From contig NZ_JAPVQY010000029.1 of the NCBI RefSeq assembly GCF_027257875.1, positions 28,466 through 92,465 on the forward strand: 64,000 nucleotides of DNA, given 5' to 3'. A program made the translations under genes and the position numbers. The stretch comes from Burkholderia sp. IMCC1007. GTDB lineage: Bacteria; Pseudomonadota; Gammaproteobacteria; Burkholderiales; Burkholderiaceae. Within the stretch, counting starts at the first letter, position 1. Each line of letters begins with the position of its first letter. The notes under the pieces were generated by a model, which made no database searches, was not told where the DNA came from, and saw only the letters and a program-made list of their open reading frames with translations. This document shows positions 33,938 to 42,423 of the stretch, in pieces.

Positions 33938-35470
33938 TCAGCGCGACTGGCCATGCTGCGTCGTCGCCGCGTCGACGGCCTCGACCGAGCGCGTCAGCCA
34001 CGGGCCGATATCCATCTCCTCGTAGCGCACGAGCCGGCTCTTGCGTGCGCGGCGATACGCCCACCAGATCGCGACGAACAGCGGAATCCACACGTAGATC
34101 GACAGCACTTCCATCCAGTCGATGCGGGCCGCGAAGAACGCCTGGTAATCCTGCCCGAGCGAGATCACGATGCAGACGGCGATCGCGAACAGCGGCCCGA
34201 ACGGGAACCACTTCGCGCGGTACGGCAGCTGCTCGAGCCGGTAGCCCTGCTTCAGGAAACCCTTGCGGAACCGGTAATGGCAGACCGCGATGCCGAGCCA
34301 TGCGATGAAACCGGTGATGCCGACCGTATTGAGCAGCCACAGGTAGATGCTCTGGTTGTTGGTCAGCGAAGTCAGGAAGCACAGGCCGCCCACCGCCATC
34401 GTCGCGTACAGCGCGTTGCGCGGCACGCCGCCCGGCGACAGCGTCGCGAACATCGCGGGCGCACGGCCTTCGGCCGCGAGGTTGTACAGCATCCGCGTGG
34501 CCGCATACGTGCCGGAGTTGCCGGCCGACAGCACGGCCGTCAGGATCACCAGGTTCATCGCGCCGGCGGCAAGCCGGAAGCCCGCATGGCTGAACACCAG
34601 CGTGAACGGGCTCACGCCGATGTCGGTCACGTCGCTCTTCAGCAGATTCGGGTCGGTGTACGGCACCAGCAGTCCGATCACGAAAATCGCGAACACGTAG
34701 AACAGCATGATCCGCCAGAAGATCTGCTTCACCGCGCGCGGAATCGTCTTGCGCGGGTTTTCCGATTCGCCGGCCGTGATCCCGACGAGCTCGGTGCCGA
34801 GAAACGAGAATCCCGCAATCAGCGCGACGCTCATCATCGCGTGCACGCCGCCGACGAACGGCGCGTCGCCGATCCGGAAGTTGTGCAAGCCGACCGGATG
34901 GCCGTTGCCGAGCAGGCCGGCCGCGATCAGCAGCCCGGCCGCGATGAACGCGATCACGGTGACGACCTTGATCAGCGAGAACCAGTATTCGGATTCGCCG
35001 AAGCCGCGCACGGACAACGTATTCAACAGGAAGATCAGCACGAGGAACCCGGCGCCCCACCATATGCCCGGTATCTCAGGAAACCAGTAGCGCATCACGA
35101 TCTGCCCGGCGACCAGCTCGATCGCGATCGTCACGGCCCAGCTGTACCAGTAGGTCCAGCCGAGCGCGACGCCGAAGCCTTCGTCGACGTACTTCTCGCC
35201 GTAGACGGCGAACGAGCCAGACACCGGCATCAGCGCGGCCATCTCGCCGAGCCCCGTGACGACGAAGTAGACCATCAGCCCGATCGCGATATACGCGGCG
35301 ATCGCGCCGCCCGGCCCCGCCTGCGCGACCGACGCGCCCGACGCGACGAACAACCCCGTGCCGATCGAGCCGCCGATCGCGATCATCGCGATGTGGCGGC
35401 TCTGCAGCCGGCGCTTGAGCACCGTCCCGGACGGTACGGCCGTCTCCGCTGCCGCTTGCAAAGCATCCAT
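33938..35470 (-). CDS. Amino-acid permease (APC superfamily, LysP-like)
   Basis: The 510-residue, 12-segment transporter carries the AAT-family signature RLQSRHIAMIAIGGSIGTGLFVASG at residues about 19-43 (given by its ends only) and a conserved GxxxAGESENPRKTIPRAVKQ loop. It most resembles basic amino-acid importers such as LysP, but specificity cannot be assigned safely. ATG 35470 gives the family start; the frame extends 35 residues upstream. It lies downstream of an Lrp-type regulator and a DDAH-like enzyme on the same strand, suggesting uptake of arginine-like compounds. Confidence 0.83.
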   Translation of the reverse strand: MDALQAAAETAVPSGTVLKRRLQSRHIAMIAIGGSIGTGLFVASGASVAQAGPGGAIAAYIAIGLMVYFVVTGLGEMAALMPVSGSFAVYGEKYVDEGFGVALGWTYWYSWAVTIAIELVAGQIVMRYWFPEIPGIWWGAGFLVLIFLLNTLSVRGFGESEYWFSLIKVVTVIAFIAAGLLIAAGLLGNGHPVGLHNFRIGDAPFVGGVHAMMSVALIAGFSFLGTELVGITAGESENPRKTIPRAVKQIFWRIMLFYVFAIFVIGLLVPYTDPNLLKSDVTDIGVSPFTLVFSHAGFRLAAGAMNLVILTAVLSAGNSGTYAATRMLYNLAAEGRAPAMFATLSPGGVPRNALYATMAVGGLCFLTSLTNNQSIYLWLLNTVGITGFIAWLGIAVCHYRFRKGFLKQGYRLEQLPYRAKWFPFGPLFAIAVCIVISLGQDYQAFFAARIDWMEVLSIYVWIPLFVAIWWAYRRARKSRLVRYEEMDIGPWLTRSVEAVDAATTQHGQSR

Positions 35471-35608
35471 AGTGTTCACCCTGATTGGAATCGGCGCGAT
35501 CGATTTGATTCGGAATACCAATCGATCGCGCCGGTTATTCGCATCGAAACCGGCGCTGCCCGACGGGCCGCGCATCCGCTGCCGCCGGCCCTTGCGCGCA
35601 CTGCCCCG

Positions 35609-36073
35609 TCAGACGACGCTGCGCTTGATCGCCTGCAGCTCGGCCGTCGTCACGATCTTCTCGATCCGGAAGCGCGGACTTTCCAGCCACGCGTTCGCGA
35701 TCCGCCGGTATTCGTCGAGATCCTCGCACGCGAGCCGCACGAGAAAATCGAACGTGCCGCTGACGAGCCAGCAATCGAGCACGGCCGGATTCGCCCGCAT
35801 CTCGTCCTCGAACGGTGCCTGCGAACGCCCGTGATCGGCCAGCACGATCTGCGCGATCACGACGATCGGCTTGGTCGCGCGCGGCGCATTGATCACCGCG
35901 CGGTAGCCTTCGATCACGCCGAGCGCCTCGAGCCGCTCCACGCGCGCCTGGCACGGCCGCGGCGTGAGGTTCACGAGCTCCGACAGCTTCCGGTACGAGA
36001 TCCGTCCGTCGGTGCGCAGGATGTCGAGGATCCGTAGATCGATCTTGTCGAGCTGCATCTTCTTGTCGGTCAT
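35609..36073 (-). CDS. Lrp/AsnC family transcriptional regulator
   Basis: The 154-residue protein has an N-terminal helix-turn-helix (residues about 7-65: DKIDLRILDILRTDGRISYRKLSELVNLTP) and a C-terminal RAM ligand-binding domain with a conserved GxFDFLVRL core near 106-114. Lrp-type regulators sense amino acids as octamers. It lies between the permease and hydrolase genes, all on the minus strand, and so probably controls them. GGAG lies about 9 bases before the start. Confidence 0.88.
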   Translation of the reverse strand: MTDKKMQLDKIDLRILDILRTDGRISYRKLSELVNLTPRPCQARVERLEALGVIEGYRAVINAPRATKPIVVIAQIVLADHGRSQAPFEDEMRANPAVLDCWLVSGTFDFLVRLACEDLDEYRRIANAWLESPRFRIEKIVTTAELQAIKRSVV

Positions 36074-36174
36074 CCGCGTTCGCTCCGGTCGGGTCGTGGC
36101 TGGTGCGCGGAGCGTCTCCTCCAGTTCCGCGCGGGGGCCACATTATCCGGCCGAAGCGGCCGCGCGCCAATCGG

Positions 36175-36933
36175 CTAGAACCGCAGCGACAGGCAGGTCA
36201 GGCCGCCGTCCATCTTGCGGAACTCGCTCGTGTCGATCACGTGCAGCGGCAGCCCGAGCGAGCCGATCGCGTCGTGCACGCGCGGATAGCCGGCCGGCGT
36301 GATCAGCGTGCCGTTCACGCGCAGCGTGTTGCCCGCGTATTCGTCGGCCGCCGAGATCGCGATCCGGCGATAGTCGGCGAACGCCGGATGCGCGGCCAGC
36401 GCGTCGGTCACGAGCAGCGTGTCGTCGCCGAGCGCGTTGACGACCGACTTCAGGTGCAGGCCGGCGCCGACCGGCACCGCGACGACCGAATAGCCGTAGC
36501 GCGACACCAGCGATTCGAACTCGGCGATGCCTTCGGCGTCGGTGCGGCCCGTCAGGCCGATGAAGAAGCGCTTGCCGACCAGCATCACGTCGCCGCCGTC
36601 GAGACGGCCTGCCTGCATCGGCAGCAGCTCGCGATGCGCGCCGAGCGCCGCTTCGATGTGGGCCGTCTCGCCGCGCCGTGCGGGCGCGCCGGGGCGCGTG
36701 ATCACCGCGAATTCCGGCGTCACGACGGCGACGTCCTCGACGAAGTGCGAATCGGGGAACGCGTCCAGCGGCGGCAGCTCGATCAGCTCGACGCCGAGCC
36801 CGCGCAGCGCGTCGCAGTACGCGTGGAACTGCGTGAGCGTCTTGTCGTAGTCCGGCGCGCCGAGCGCGGCGGTGGTGAGACCCGCGCCACAGGACGGCGC
36901 GGGACGGCGAACGATCGCTTGCGTGAATTGCAT
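36175..36933 (-). CDS. Dimethylarginine dimethylaminohydrolase (DDAH)-like amidinotransferase-fold enzyme
   Basis: The 252-residue protein aligns along its length with the bacterial DDAH I recall from Pseudomonas: DAFPDSHFVEDVAVVTPEFA, RPGAPARRGET, GRLDGGDVMLVG, GLHLKSVVNAL with the catalytic His, and a C-terminal GGLTCLSLRF with the nucleophilic Cys. DDAH hydrolyses methylated arginines to citrulline plus methylamines. The Glu of the recalled EAGD motif is Asp here (DGGD). ATG 36933 has GGAGAAG just upstream and matches family length; ATG 36951 is also possible. Arginine deiminase-like activity on other guanidines is an alternative. Confidence 0.82.
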   Translation of the reverse strand: MQFTQAIVRRPAPSCGAGLTTAALGAPDYDKTLTQFHAYCDALRGLGVELIELPPLDAFPDSHFVEDVAVVTPEFAVITRPGAPARRGETAHIEAALGAHRELLPMQAGRLDGGDVMLVGKRFFIGLTGRTDAEGIAEFESLVSRYGYSVVAVPVGAGLHLKSVVNALGDDTLLVTDALAAHPAFADYRRIAISAADEYAGNTLRVNGTLITPAGYPRVHDAIGSLGLPLHVIDTSEFRKMDGGLTCLSLRF

Positions 36934-37151
36934 CGACTTCTCCATGGTCATCGCTGCCTCGTGCGGCGCACGGGACAGCTGCGTTGTGTCCGGACCATTA
37001 TCGGAAGCCAAATTGCGCAATTCGCGTCGATTTCGCCGGCGTCCGCAGCCGATCGCGTCGAATTGCACGCGCGACGCAGCGGATTCGGCAGATGACCGCC
37101 GCTGGCGCCGCAAACCGCCGCCGGCGGTGCCCGCGCGGCGCGCCGCAACCG

Positions 37152-38402
37152 TCATGCGAGCGGCTCGAAGCCCATCTGCGCGCGGCCGAGCGCGGTGAGA
37201 TCGCCCGCCCCTGCCCGGCCGTCGAAGTCGACCTCGAAATGGTCCGCCGGGAAATCGGGCGGACTGTCGCCGCGCACGAACGCGAGCCGCTGGCGCCGCA
37301 GGTACGCATCGTTCTTCGCGCAACCGGGCGCGGCCGCGATGTACATCACGTTGCTGTCGCCGCTGCCGCGATGCGCATCCTCGACCGCGTGCACGACGTC
37401 GCCGTGCCAGAACACCGCGTCGCCCGGCTCCATGTGCGGGATCGGCACCAGCGCGTCGAGCAGCAGCGCATGCCATTCCGGCAGGACCGACAGCGCGCGG
37501 CCCGGACGCGCGCCGCACAGGTCGTCGTCGGCGACGTCGTCCTGCAGCGCGCGCAGCACGACGTACGCCATCGCGTTCGCAACCGGGATCAGCTGCAGCG
37601 TGCCGTCGCCGGGCCCTTGCGGCGTCAGCGCGGTCCAGCCCTGGAACGTGCGGAACATCGAGCACACGGCCGGCGACGGAATCTCCTCGACGTCCGGACG
37701 GAACGCCGCGTCGAACGGATCGTAATCGCGCCACCGGCCGGCCAGCACGTGGCGGTAGACCTGCCGGAAATTCGCGCCGAGCCAGCGCTCGACCGAGCCG
37801 CCGTCGACGTGCGGCGACAGCCCGAGCGACGTCGAACCGGGCGGCCGGCGGCGGATCCGGTCCGCGTAGGCCGGCACCTGGTCGGGATCGAAATGCGTGC
37901 GCCCGCCGTCCGCATGGCGCCACAGGCGGTTCAGGAACACGCGTGCCTGCGTGAGTGCCGGCGACTGGCGCGCGGCCACCTGCGGCTTCGTCCAGTAGAC
38001 GCCGAAGATCTGCGGCTTGCTCGATGCAAGGTCGCCGAAATAGCGGTCCTCCGCGCGCGCATGCAGCCGGTCGGCGAAGCGGTTCGCCTGCAGATAGGCG
38101 CCGATCTCGTCGTTCCAGTCGCGCGCCTGCTGCGCGTCGAACACGCCGCGGATCACTACCGCGCCGTGCGTGCGGATCGCGGCAATCGCGCGCGGATCGA
38201 CGGTGCCGTTCGCGATATCCGCGAATTGCAGCACCGGAATCACGTCGCGGCCGTGCACGTGCGCGCCGCGGATCGCGTCGACCTGTCGCGCGATGTCGCC
38301 CTCCAGTTCGCGAAACGTGGCCGCGTAGCCGGGCAGGTCGGCGCGCAGCGCCCGTTTTGCCGCGCGAATCGCGGCCGGCAGGTCGTCAATCGTCAGGTGC
38401 AT
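37152..38402 (-). CDS. DUF1479 (YbiU-like) putative Fe(II)/2-oxoglutarate dioxygenase
   Basis: The 416-residue protein matches the DUF1479 family, which has a jelly-roll of the Fe(II)/2-oxoglutarate dioxygenase type. A candidate metal triad is His and Asp in LSPHVDGGSVERWLG near residue 200 and a distal His in GDAVFWHGDVVHAVEDAHRG near residue 325. Substrates of the family are unknown. It stands alone between the DDAH-like gene and a VOC gene on the same strand. Confidence 0.8.
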   Translation of the reverse strand: MHLTIDDLPAAIRAAKRALRADLPGYAATFRELEGDIARQVDAIRGAHVHGRDVIPVLQFADIANGTVDPRAIAAIRTHGAVVIRGVFDAQQARDWNDEIGAYLQANRFADRLHARAEDRYFGDLASSKPQIFGVYWTKPQVAARQSPALTQARVFLNRLWRHADGGRTHFDPDQVPAYADRIRRRPPGSTSLGLSPHVDGGSVERWLGANFRQVYRHVLAGRWRDYDPFDAAFRPDVEEIPSPAVCSMFRTFQGWTALTPQGPGDGTLQLIPVANAMAYVVLRALQDDVADDDLCGARPGRALSVLPEWHALLLDALVPIPHMEPGDAVFWHGDVVHAVEDAHRGSGDSNVMYIAAAPGCAKNDAYLRRQRLAFVRGDSPPDFPADHFEVDFDGRAGAGDLTALGRAQMGFEPLA

Positions 38403-38512
38403 CGTTGTCTCCTCGCTGAGTCGTGTCGTGACGCGTGCTCAGCGTACGGCCGCCGCGCGATCGCCGACGACACTATCCGGCCAGCAATCGATACAATCCT
38501 GACAACCGGACA

Positions 38513-38902
38513 TCACTCGGCCCGGTGGCACACCACGCACACCTTGTTGCCGTCCGGGTCGCGGAAATACGCGCCGTAGTAGTCGGGGTGATAGTGCGGC
38601 CGCAGCCCCGGCGGCCCTTCGCAGGTGCCGCCGTGCTGCAGTGCGAGCGCATGGCAGCGATCGACCTGCGCGCGCGTGTGCGCGGCGAACGCGACCGTAT
38701 GGCCGTTGCCCGGTTCCGGCGCGCGGCCGTCGAGCGGGCGGCCGAAGAAGAACAGCGGACGGTCGGTGTCGGCCGGCATCCAGCCCGACCAGCCGTCCGG
38801 CTCGCTGAACTTCAGACGCAACCCGAGTTCCGCGAGCAGCGGCGCGTAGAAGTCGTACGCGCGCGCGGTATCGCCGACACCCACGCAAACATGTGAAAAC
38901 AT
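38513..38902 (-). CDS. VOC superfamily (glyoxalase/bleomycin-resistance-like) protein
   Basis: The 129-residue single-domain protein has an N-terminal FSHVCVGVGDTARAYDFYAPLL and a C-terminal YYGAYFRDPDGNKVCVVCH, both classic VOC motifs. His near residue 4 and other acidic residues could bind a divalent metal. Function ranges from glyoxalase to drug binding and is not resolved. ATG 38902 has GGAG eight bases upstream. It is divergent from an AraC-type regulator with a 71-base gap, so that regulator may control it. Confidence 0.82.
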   Translation of the reverse strand: MFSHVCVGVGDTARAYDFYAPLLAELGLRLKFSEPDGWSGWMPADTDRPLFFFGRPLDGRAPEPGNGHTVAFAAHTRAQVDRCHALALQHGGTCEGPPGLRPHYHPDYYGAYFRDPDGNKVCVVCHRAE

Positions 38903-38973
38903 GGCATCGCTCCGTCGTGACGAATGCTCACGATCATGCCACGGCGCGTTGCCCGCCCACACCGGAGGCCGCG

Positions 38974-39963
38974 ATGAAACCGCAATACGAGCACGTGACG
39001 TTCGCGCCCGGCTGTTCGATCCGCGTGTACCACCGCCAGCTCGCGCGCATTCCGTTCGAATGGCATCGCCATCCCGAATACGAACTGACGCTGACGCTCA
39101 ACAGCCGCGGCCGGCGCTTCGTCGGCGATCACGTCGCCCGCTACGCGGACGACGACCTGGTGCTCGTGCCGCCCAATCTGCCGCATACGTGGTCGTCGAA
39201 CGCGCGCATCGATCGCGATGCGCCGGAAGTCGCGCTCGTCGTCTGGTTCGATGGCGACTGGGCGCGACGCGTGGCCGACTGTTGCCCCGAGTACGCGCCG
39301 CTGCGCTCGCTGCTGCGGCGCGCGGCGCCGGGGCTGAGCTTTTCGGCCGACACGGCCCGCGCGATGCGCGCACGGCTGCCGCAGCTGCTCGATCCGTCGC
39401 CGCGCATCCGGCTCGCGGCCGCACTCGACACGCTCGCCGATCTCGCGGAAGCCGGCGGCGAGCCGCTCGCCACCGCGCACGCGTATGGCCGGCCCGATGC
39501 AACCGCCACGGCCACGGCCGCGGCCGCCGACATCGCCGCGCCGGAGGCCGAACGCCTCGACCGCGTGCTCGATGCGATCGACCGCCGCTTCCACGAACCG
39601 CTGCGCATCGACGCCCTCGCCGCGGCGGCACACATGTCCGAACGCACGCTGCAGCGGCTCTTCGCGCGGCACCTCGGCGAAAGCGTCGGCCGCTACGTGC
39701 AGCGGTTGCGGCTTGCGCACGCGTGCCGTCACCTGGTCGGCACCGACTGGCCGATCGCGACGGTGGCCGCGCGCTGCGGCATTCCGAACGCGGCCAACTT
39801 CAACCGCCAGTTCCTTGCCGCGCTCGGGATGACGCCGCGCGCATACCGGCAGTTCTTCGCGCAGCACGGCCATGCGCCCGATGCCGGCGCGCCGCCGCTC
39901 GATACGCGGCCGCCGTCGCTGGAGCGCCGCACCGGATCGGGCCAGCTTCGGCCGCGCAAATGA
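38974..39963 (+). CDS. AraC family transcriptional regulator with N-terminal cupin domain
   Basis: The 329-residue protein has a cupin-like ligand domain (residues about 15-90, with EWHRHPEYELTLTLN) and two C-terminal helix-turn-helix motifs. These are LRIDALAAAAHMSERTLQRLF near 215 and IATVAARCGIPNAANFNRQF near 265. An Ala/Thr-rich stretch lies between the domains. GGAGG sits five bases before ATG 38974. It is divergent from the VOC gene. Confidence 0.85.
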   Translation: MKPQYEHVTFAPGCSIRVYHRQLARIPFEWHRHPEYELTLTLNSRGRRFVGDHVARYADDDLVLVPPNLPHTWSSNARIDRDAPEVALVVWFDGDWARRVADCCPEYAPLRSLLRRAAPGLSFSADTARAMRARLPQLLDPSPRIRLAAALDTLADLAEAGGEPLATAHAYGRPDATATATAAAADIAAPEAERLDRVLDAIDRRFHEPLRIDALAAAAHMSERTLQRLFARHLGESVGRYVQRLRLAHACRHLVGTDWPIATVAARCGIPNAANFNRQFLAALGMTPRAYRQFFAQHGHAPDAGAPPLDTRPPSLERRTGSGQLRPRK

Positions 39964-39995
39964 AAACACCCCGGCGGGATGACCCACCGGGGTGT
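39963..39995 (-). terminator. Intrinsic terminator of the sdh-gltA operon
   Basis: A 13-bp stem with one mismatch (39966-39978 with 39983-39995) is followed on the minus strand by TTTTCA. It lies 58 bases past the gltA stop and overlaps the stop codon of the convergent AraC-type gene by one base. Confidence 0.85.
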
Positions 39996-40053
39996 CGACG
40001 CGTTGCGCGTGCCGCACGCGAGCGGCCTGACGGCCGTTCGCGCGACGTACGAT

Positions 40054-41355
40054 TTAACGTTCGTTGATCGGCTTCGCTTCGCGCGGTGTGTCGCCGATGA
40101 ACAGCTGACGCGGACGGCCGATCTTCTGTTCCGGATCCGCAATCATTTCGTTCCACTGTGCGATCCAGCCGACCGTACGTGCCATCGCGAAGATACACGT
40201 GAACATCGACGTCGGGATGCCCAGCGCGCGCTGAACGATGCCCGAGTAGAAGTCGACGTTCGGGTACAGCTTGCGCGACACGAAGTATTCGTCTTCCAGC
40301 GCGATCTTCTCGAGCTGCATCGCGAGCTTGAACAGCGGGTCGTCGTGCAGGCCCAGTTCGTTCAGCACTTCGTAGCACGTTTCGCGCATCAGCTTCGCAC
40401 GCGGGTCGTAGTTCTTGTATACGCGGTGACCGAAGCCCATCAGCTTCACGCCCGAATTCTTGTCCTTCACCTGCTTGATGAATTCGGGGATGTTGTCCGG
40501 CGAACCGATCTGCTCGAGCATGTTCAGCGCGGCTTCGTTCGCACCACCGTGCGCCGGGCCCCACAGACACGCGATACCGGCCGCGATACACGCGAACGGG
40601 TTCGCGCCCGACGAGCCGGCCAGACGGACGGTCGACGTCGATGCGTTCTGCTCGTGGTCGGCGTGCAGGATCAGGATACGGTCGAGCGCGCGGACGAGCA
40701 CGTCGTTGACCTTGTACTCTTCGCACGGGTTCGAGAACATCATGTGCATGAAGTTCGCGCTGTACGACAGCTCGTTCTTCGGATACACGAACGGCTGGCC
40801 GATGCTGAACTTGTATGCCATCGCGACGAGCGTCGGCAGCTTCGCGATCATGCGGATCGCCGACACTTCGCGGTGACGCGGGTCGTTGATGTCGAGCGAG
40901 TCGTGATAGAACGCCGACAGCGCGCCGACGGCCGCGACCAGCACTGCCATCGGGTGCGCATCGCGACGGAAGCCGCGGAAGAAGAAGTGCATCTGCTCGT
41001 GCACCATCGTATGCTTCGTGACGGTGTCGACGAATTCCTTCTTCTGCGCTGCGTTCGGCAGCTCGCCCTTCAGCAGCAGGTAGCACGACTCGAGGAAGTC
41101 GGCGTTCTGCGCGAGGTTGTCGATCGGGTAGCCGCGGTACAGCAGTTCGCCCTTGTCGCCGTCGATGTACGTGATCGCCGAATTACAAGCTGCCGTCGAC
41201 ATGAAGCCCGGGTCATACGTGAACTTGCCGGTCTGGCCGTACAGCTTGCGGATGTCGATTACGTCCGGGCCCATCGTGCCCTTGTAGATCGGCATTTCGA
41301 CGCTCGGCGAGTTGTCGCTGAACGATAGCGTGGCTTTAACATCAGACGGAGTCAT
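40054..41355 (-). CDS. gltA: Citrate synthase (type II, NADH-sensitive class)
   Basis: This 433-residue enzyme condenses acetyl-CoA and oxaloacetate. Signatures include the catalytic His in WGPAHGGANEA near residue 265 and GFGHRVYKNYDPRAKLM near 305. The large N-terminal domain (about 60 residues before the core) marks the hexameric type II enzyme of Gram-negatives. It closes the sdhCDAB-sdhE-gltA operon, a common betaproteobacterial order. Confidence 0.95.
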   Translation of the reverse strand: MTPSDVKATLSFSDNSPSVEMPIYKGTMGPDVIDIRKLYGQTGKFTYDPGFMSTAACNSAITYIDGDKGELLYRGYPIDNLAQNADFLESCYLLLKGELPNAAQKKEFVDTVTKHTMVHEQMHFFFRGFRRDAHPMAVLVAAVGALSAFYHDSLDINDPRHREVSAIRMIAKLPTLVAMAYKFSIGQPFVYPKNELSYSANFMHMMFSNPCEEYKVNDVLVRALDRILILHADHEQNASTSTVRLAGSSGANPFACIAAGIACLWGPAHGGANEAALNMLEQIGSPDNIPEFIKQVKDKNSGVKLMGFGHRVYKNYDPRAKLMRETCYEVLNELGLHDDPLFKLAMQLEKIALEDEYFVSRKLYPNVDFYSGIVQRALGIPTSMFTCIFAMARTVGWIAQWNEMIADPEQKIGRPRQLFIGDTPREAKPINER

Positions 41356-41421
41356 GGCACATCCTCAATCGAAATAAAGAAACGGGATTCGATAACGGGC
41401 ACAGCGCGTTACACCTTGGCG

Positions 41422-41694
41422 TTACACGTTGCGCAGCATCTCCAACAGCCGGTGAATATCCGGGCTGTCTAGGTCGCCTTCTGGTTCCTTGCGCGCGAGG
41501 AGCAAGTCCATCAGGTCGTTGTCGCTCAGATCGAGCAGGCGCGACAACGCGCCTACGTCTGCATCGGTGAGGTCATGCTCGTATCTGCCGAAGAATCGTT
41601 CGAAAACGATGTCGTTCTCCAGCAGACCCCGCCGCGCGCGCCAGCGGAGGCGCGCGCGGCGGTGCGGGTCGGATTGATGCGAATCGTCGCTCAT
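41422..41694 (-). CDS. sdhE: Succinate dehydrogenase assembly factor SdhE
   Basis: The 90-residue helical protein has the family RARRGLLENDIVFERFF signature (RGxxE motif near residues 20-24), needed for covalent flavinylation of SdhA. It lies 6 bases after sdhB. Confidence 0.92.
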   Translation of the reverse strand: MSDDSHQSDPHRRARLRWRARRGLLENDIVFERFFGRYEHDLTDADVGALSRLLDLSDNDLMDLLLARKEPEGDLDSPDIHRLLEMLRNV

Positions 41695-41700
41695 GAAACT

Positions 41701-42402
41701 TTATACCGCGCGACGAACCATCAGTTCCTTGATCTTGCCGATCGCCTTCGTCGGGTTCAGGCCCTTCGGGCAAACGTCGACGCAGTTCATGATCGTGTGG
41801 CAGCGGAACAGACGGTACGGGTCTTCCAGGTTGTCGAGACGCTCGCCGGTGGCGGTGTCGCGGCTATCCGCGATGAAGCGGTAAGCCTGCAGCAGGCCGG
41901 CCGGGCCGACGAACTTGTCCGGGTTCCACCAGAAGCTCGGGCACGACGTCGAGCAGCTCGCGCACAGAATGCACTCGTACACGCCGTCGAGCTCGTCGCG
42001 CTCTTCCGGCGACTGGAGGCGTTCCTTCTCCGGCGGCGGCGCGTCGTTGATCAGGTACGGCTTGATCGAGTGGTACTGGTTGAAGAAGTGCGTCATGTCG
42101 ACGATCAGGTCGCGCACGACGGGCAGGCCCGGCAGCGGGCGCAGCACGATCTTCTGCGGCAGGTCGTTCAGGTTCGTCAGGCAAGCGAGACCGTTCTTGC
42201 CGTTGATGTTCATCGCGTCCGAACCGCACACGCCTTCACGGCACGAGCGGCGGAACGACAGCGTCTCGTCCAGTGCCTTCAGCTTGACCAGCGCGTCGAG
42301 CAGCATGCGTTCATGCTGGATCTCGAGCTCGTACGTCTGCATGCGCGGCGCTGCGTCCTTGTCCGGATCGTAGCGGTAGACTTCAAAAATGCGTTTTGCC
42401 AT
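41701..42402 (-). CDS. sdhB: Succinate dehydrogenase iron-sulfur subunit
   Basis: The 233-residue subunit carries three cluster-binding sites: CREGVCGSDAMNINGKNGLAC for [2Fe-2S] near residues 54-74, CILCASCSTSCP for [4Fe-4S] near 149, and CHTIMNCVDVCP for [3Fe-4S] near 206. It passes electrons from SdhA to ubiquinone. Confidence 0.96.
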   Translation of the reverse strand: MAKRIFEVYRYDPDKDAAPRMQTYELEIQHERMLLDALVKLKALDETLSFRRSCREGVCGSDAMNINGKNGLACLTNLNDLPQKIVLRPLPGLPVVRDLIVDMTHFFNQYHSIKPYLINDAPPPEKERLQSPEERDELDGVYECILCASCSTSCPSFWWNPDKFVGPAGLLQAYRFIADSRDTATGERLDNLEDPYRLFRCHTIMNCVDVCPKGLNPTKAIGKIKELMVRRAV

Positions 42403-42423
42403 TTCGGATTCCTTTGACTCGGC

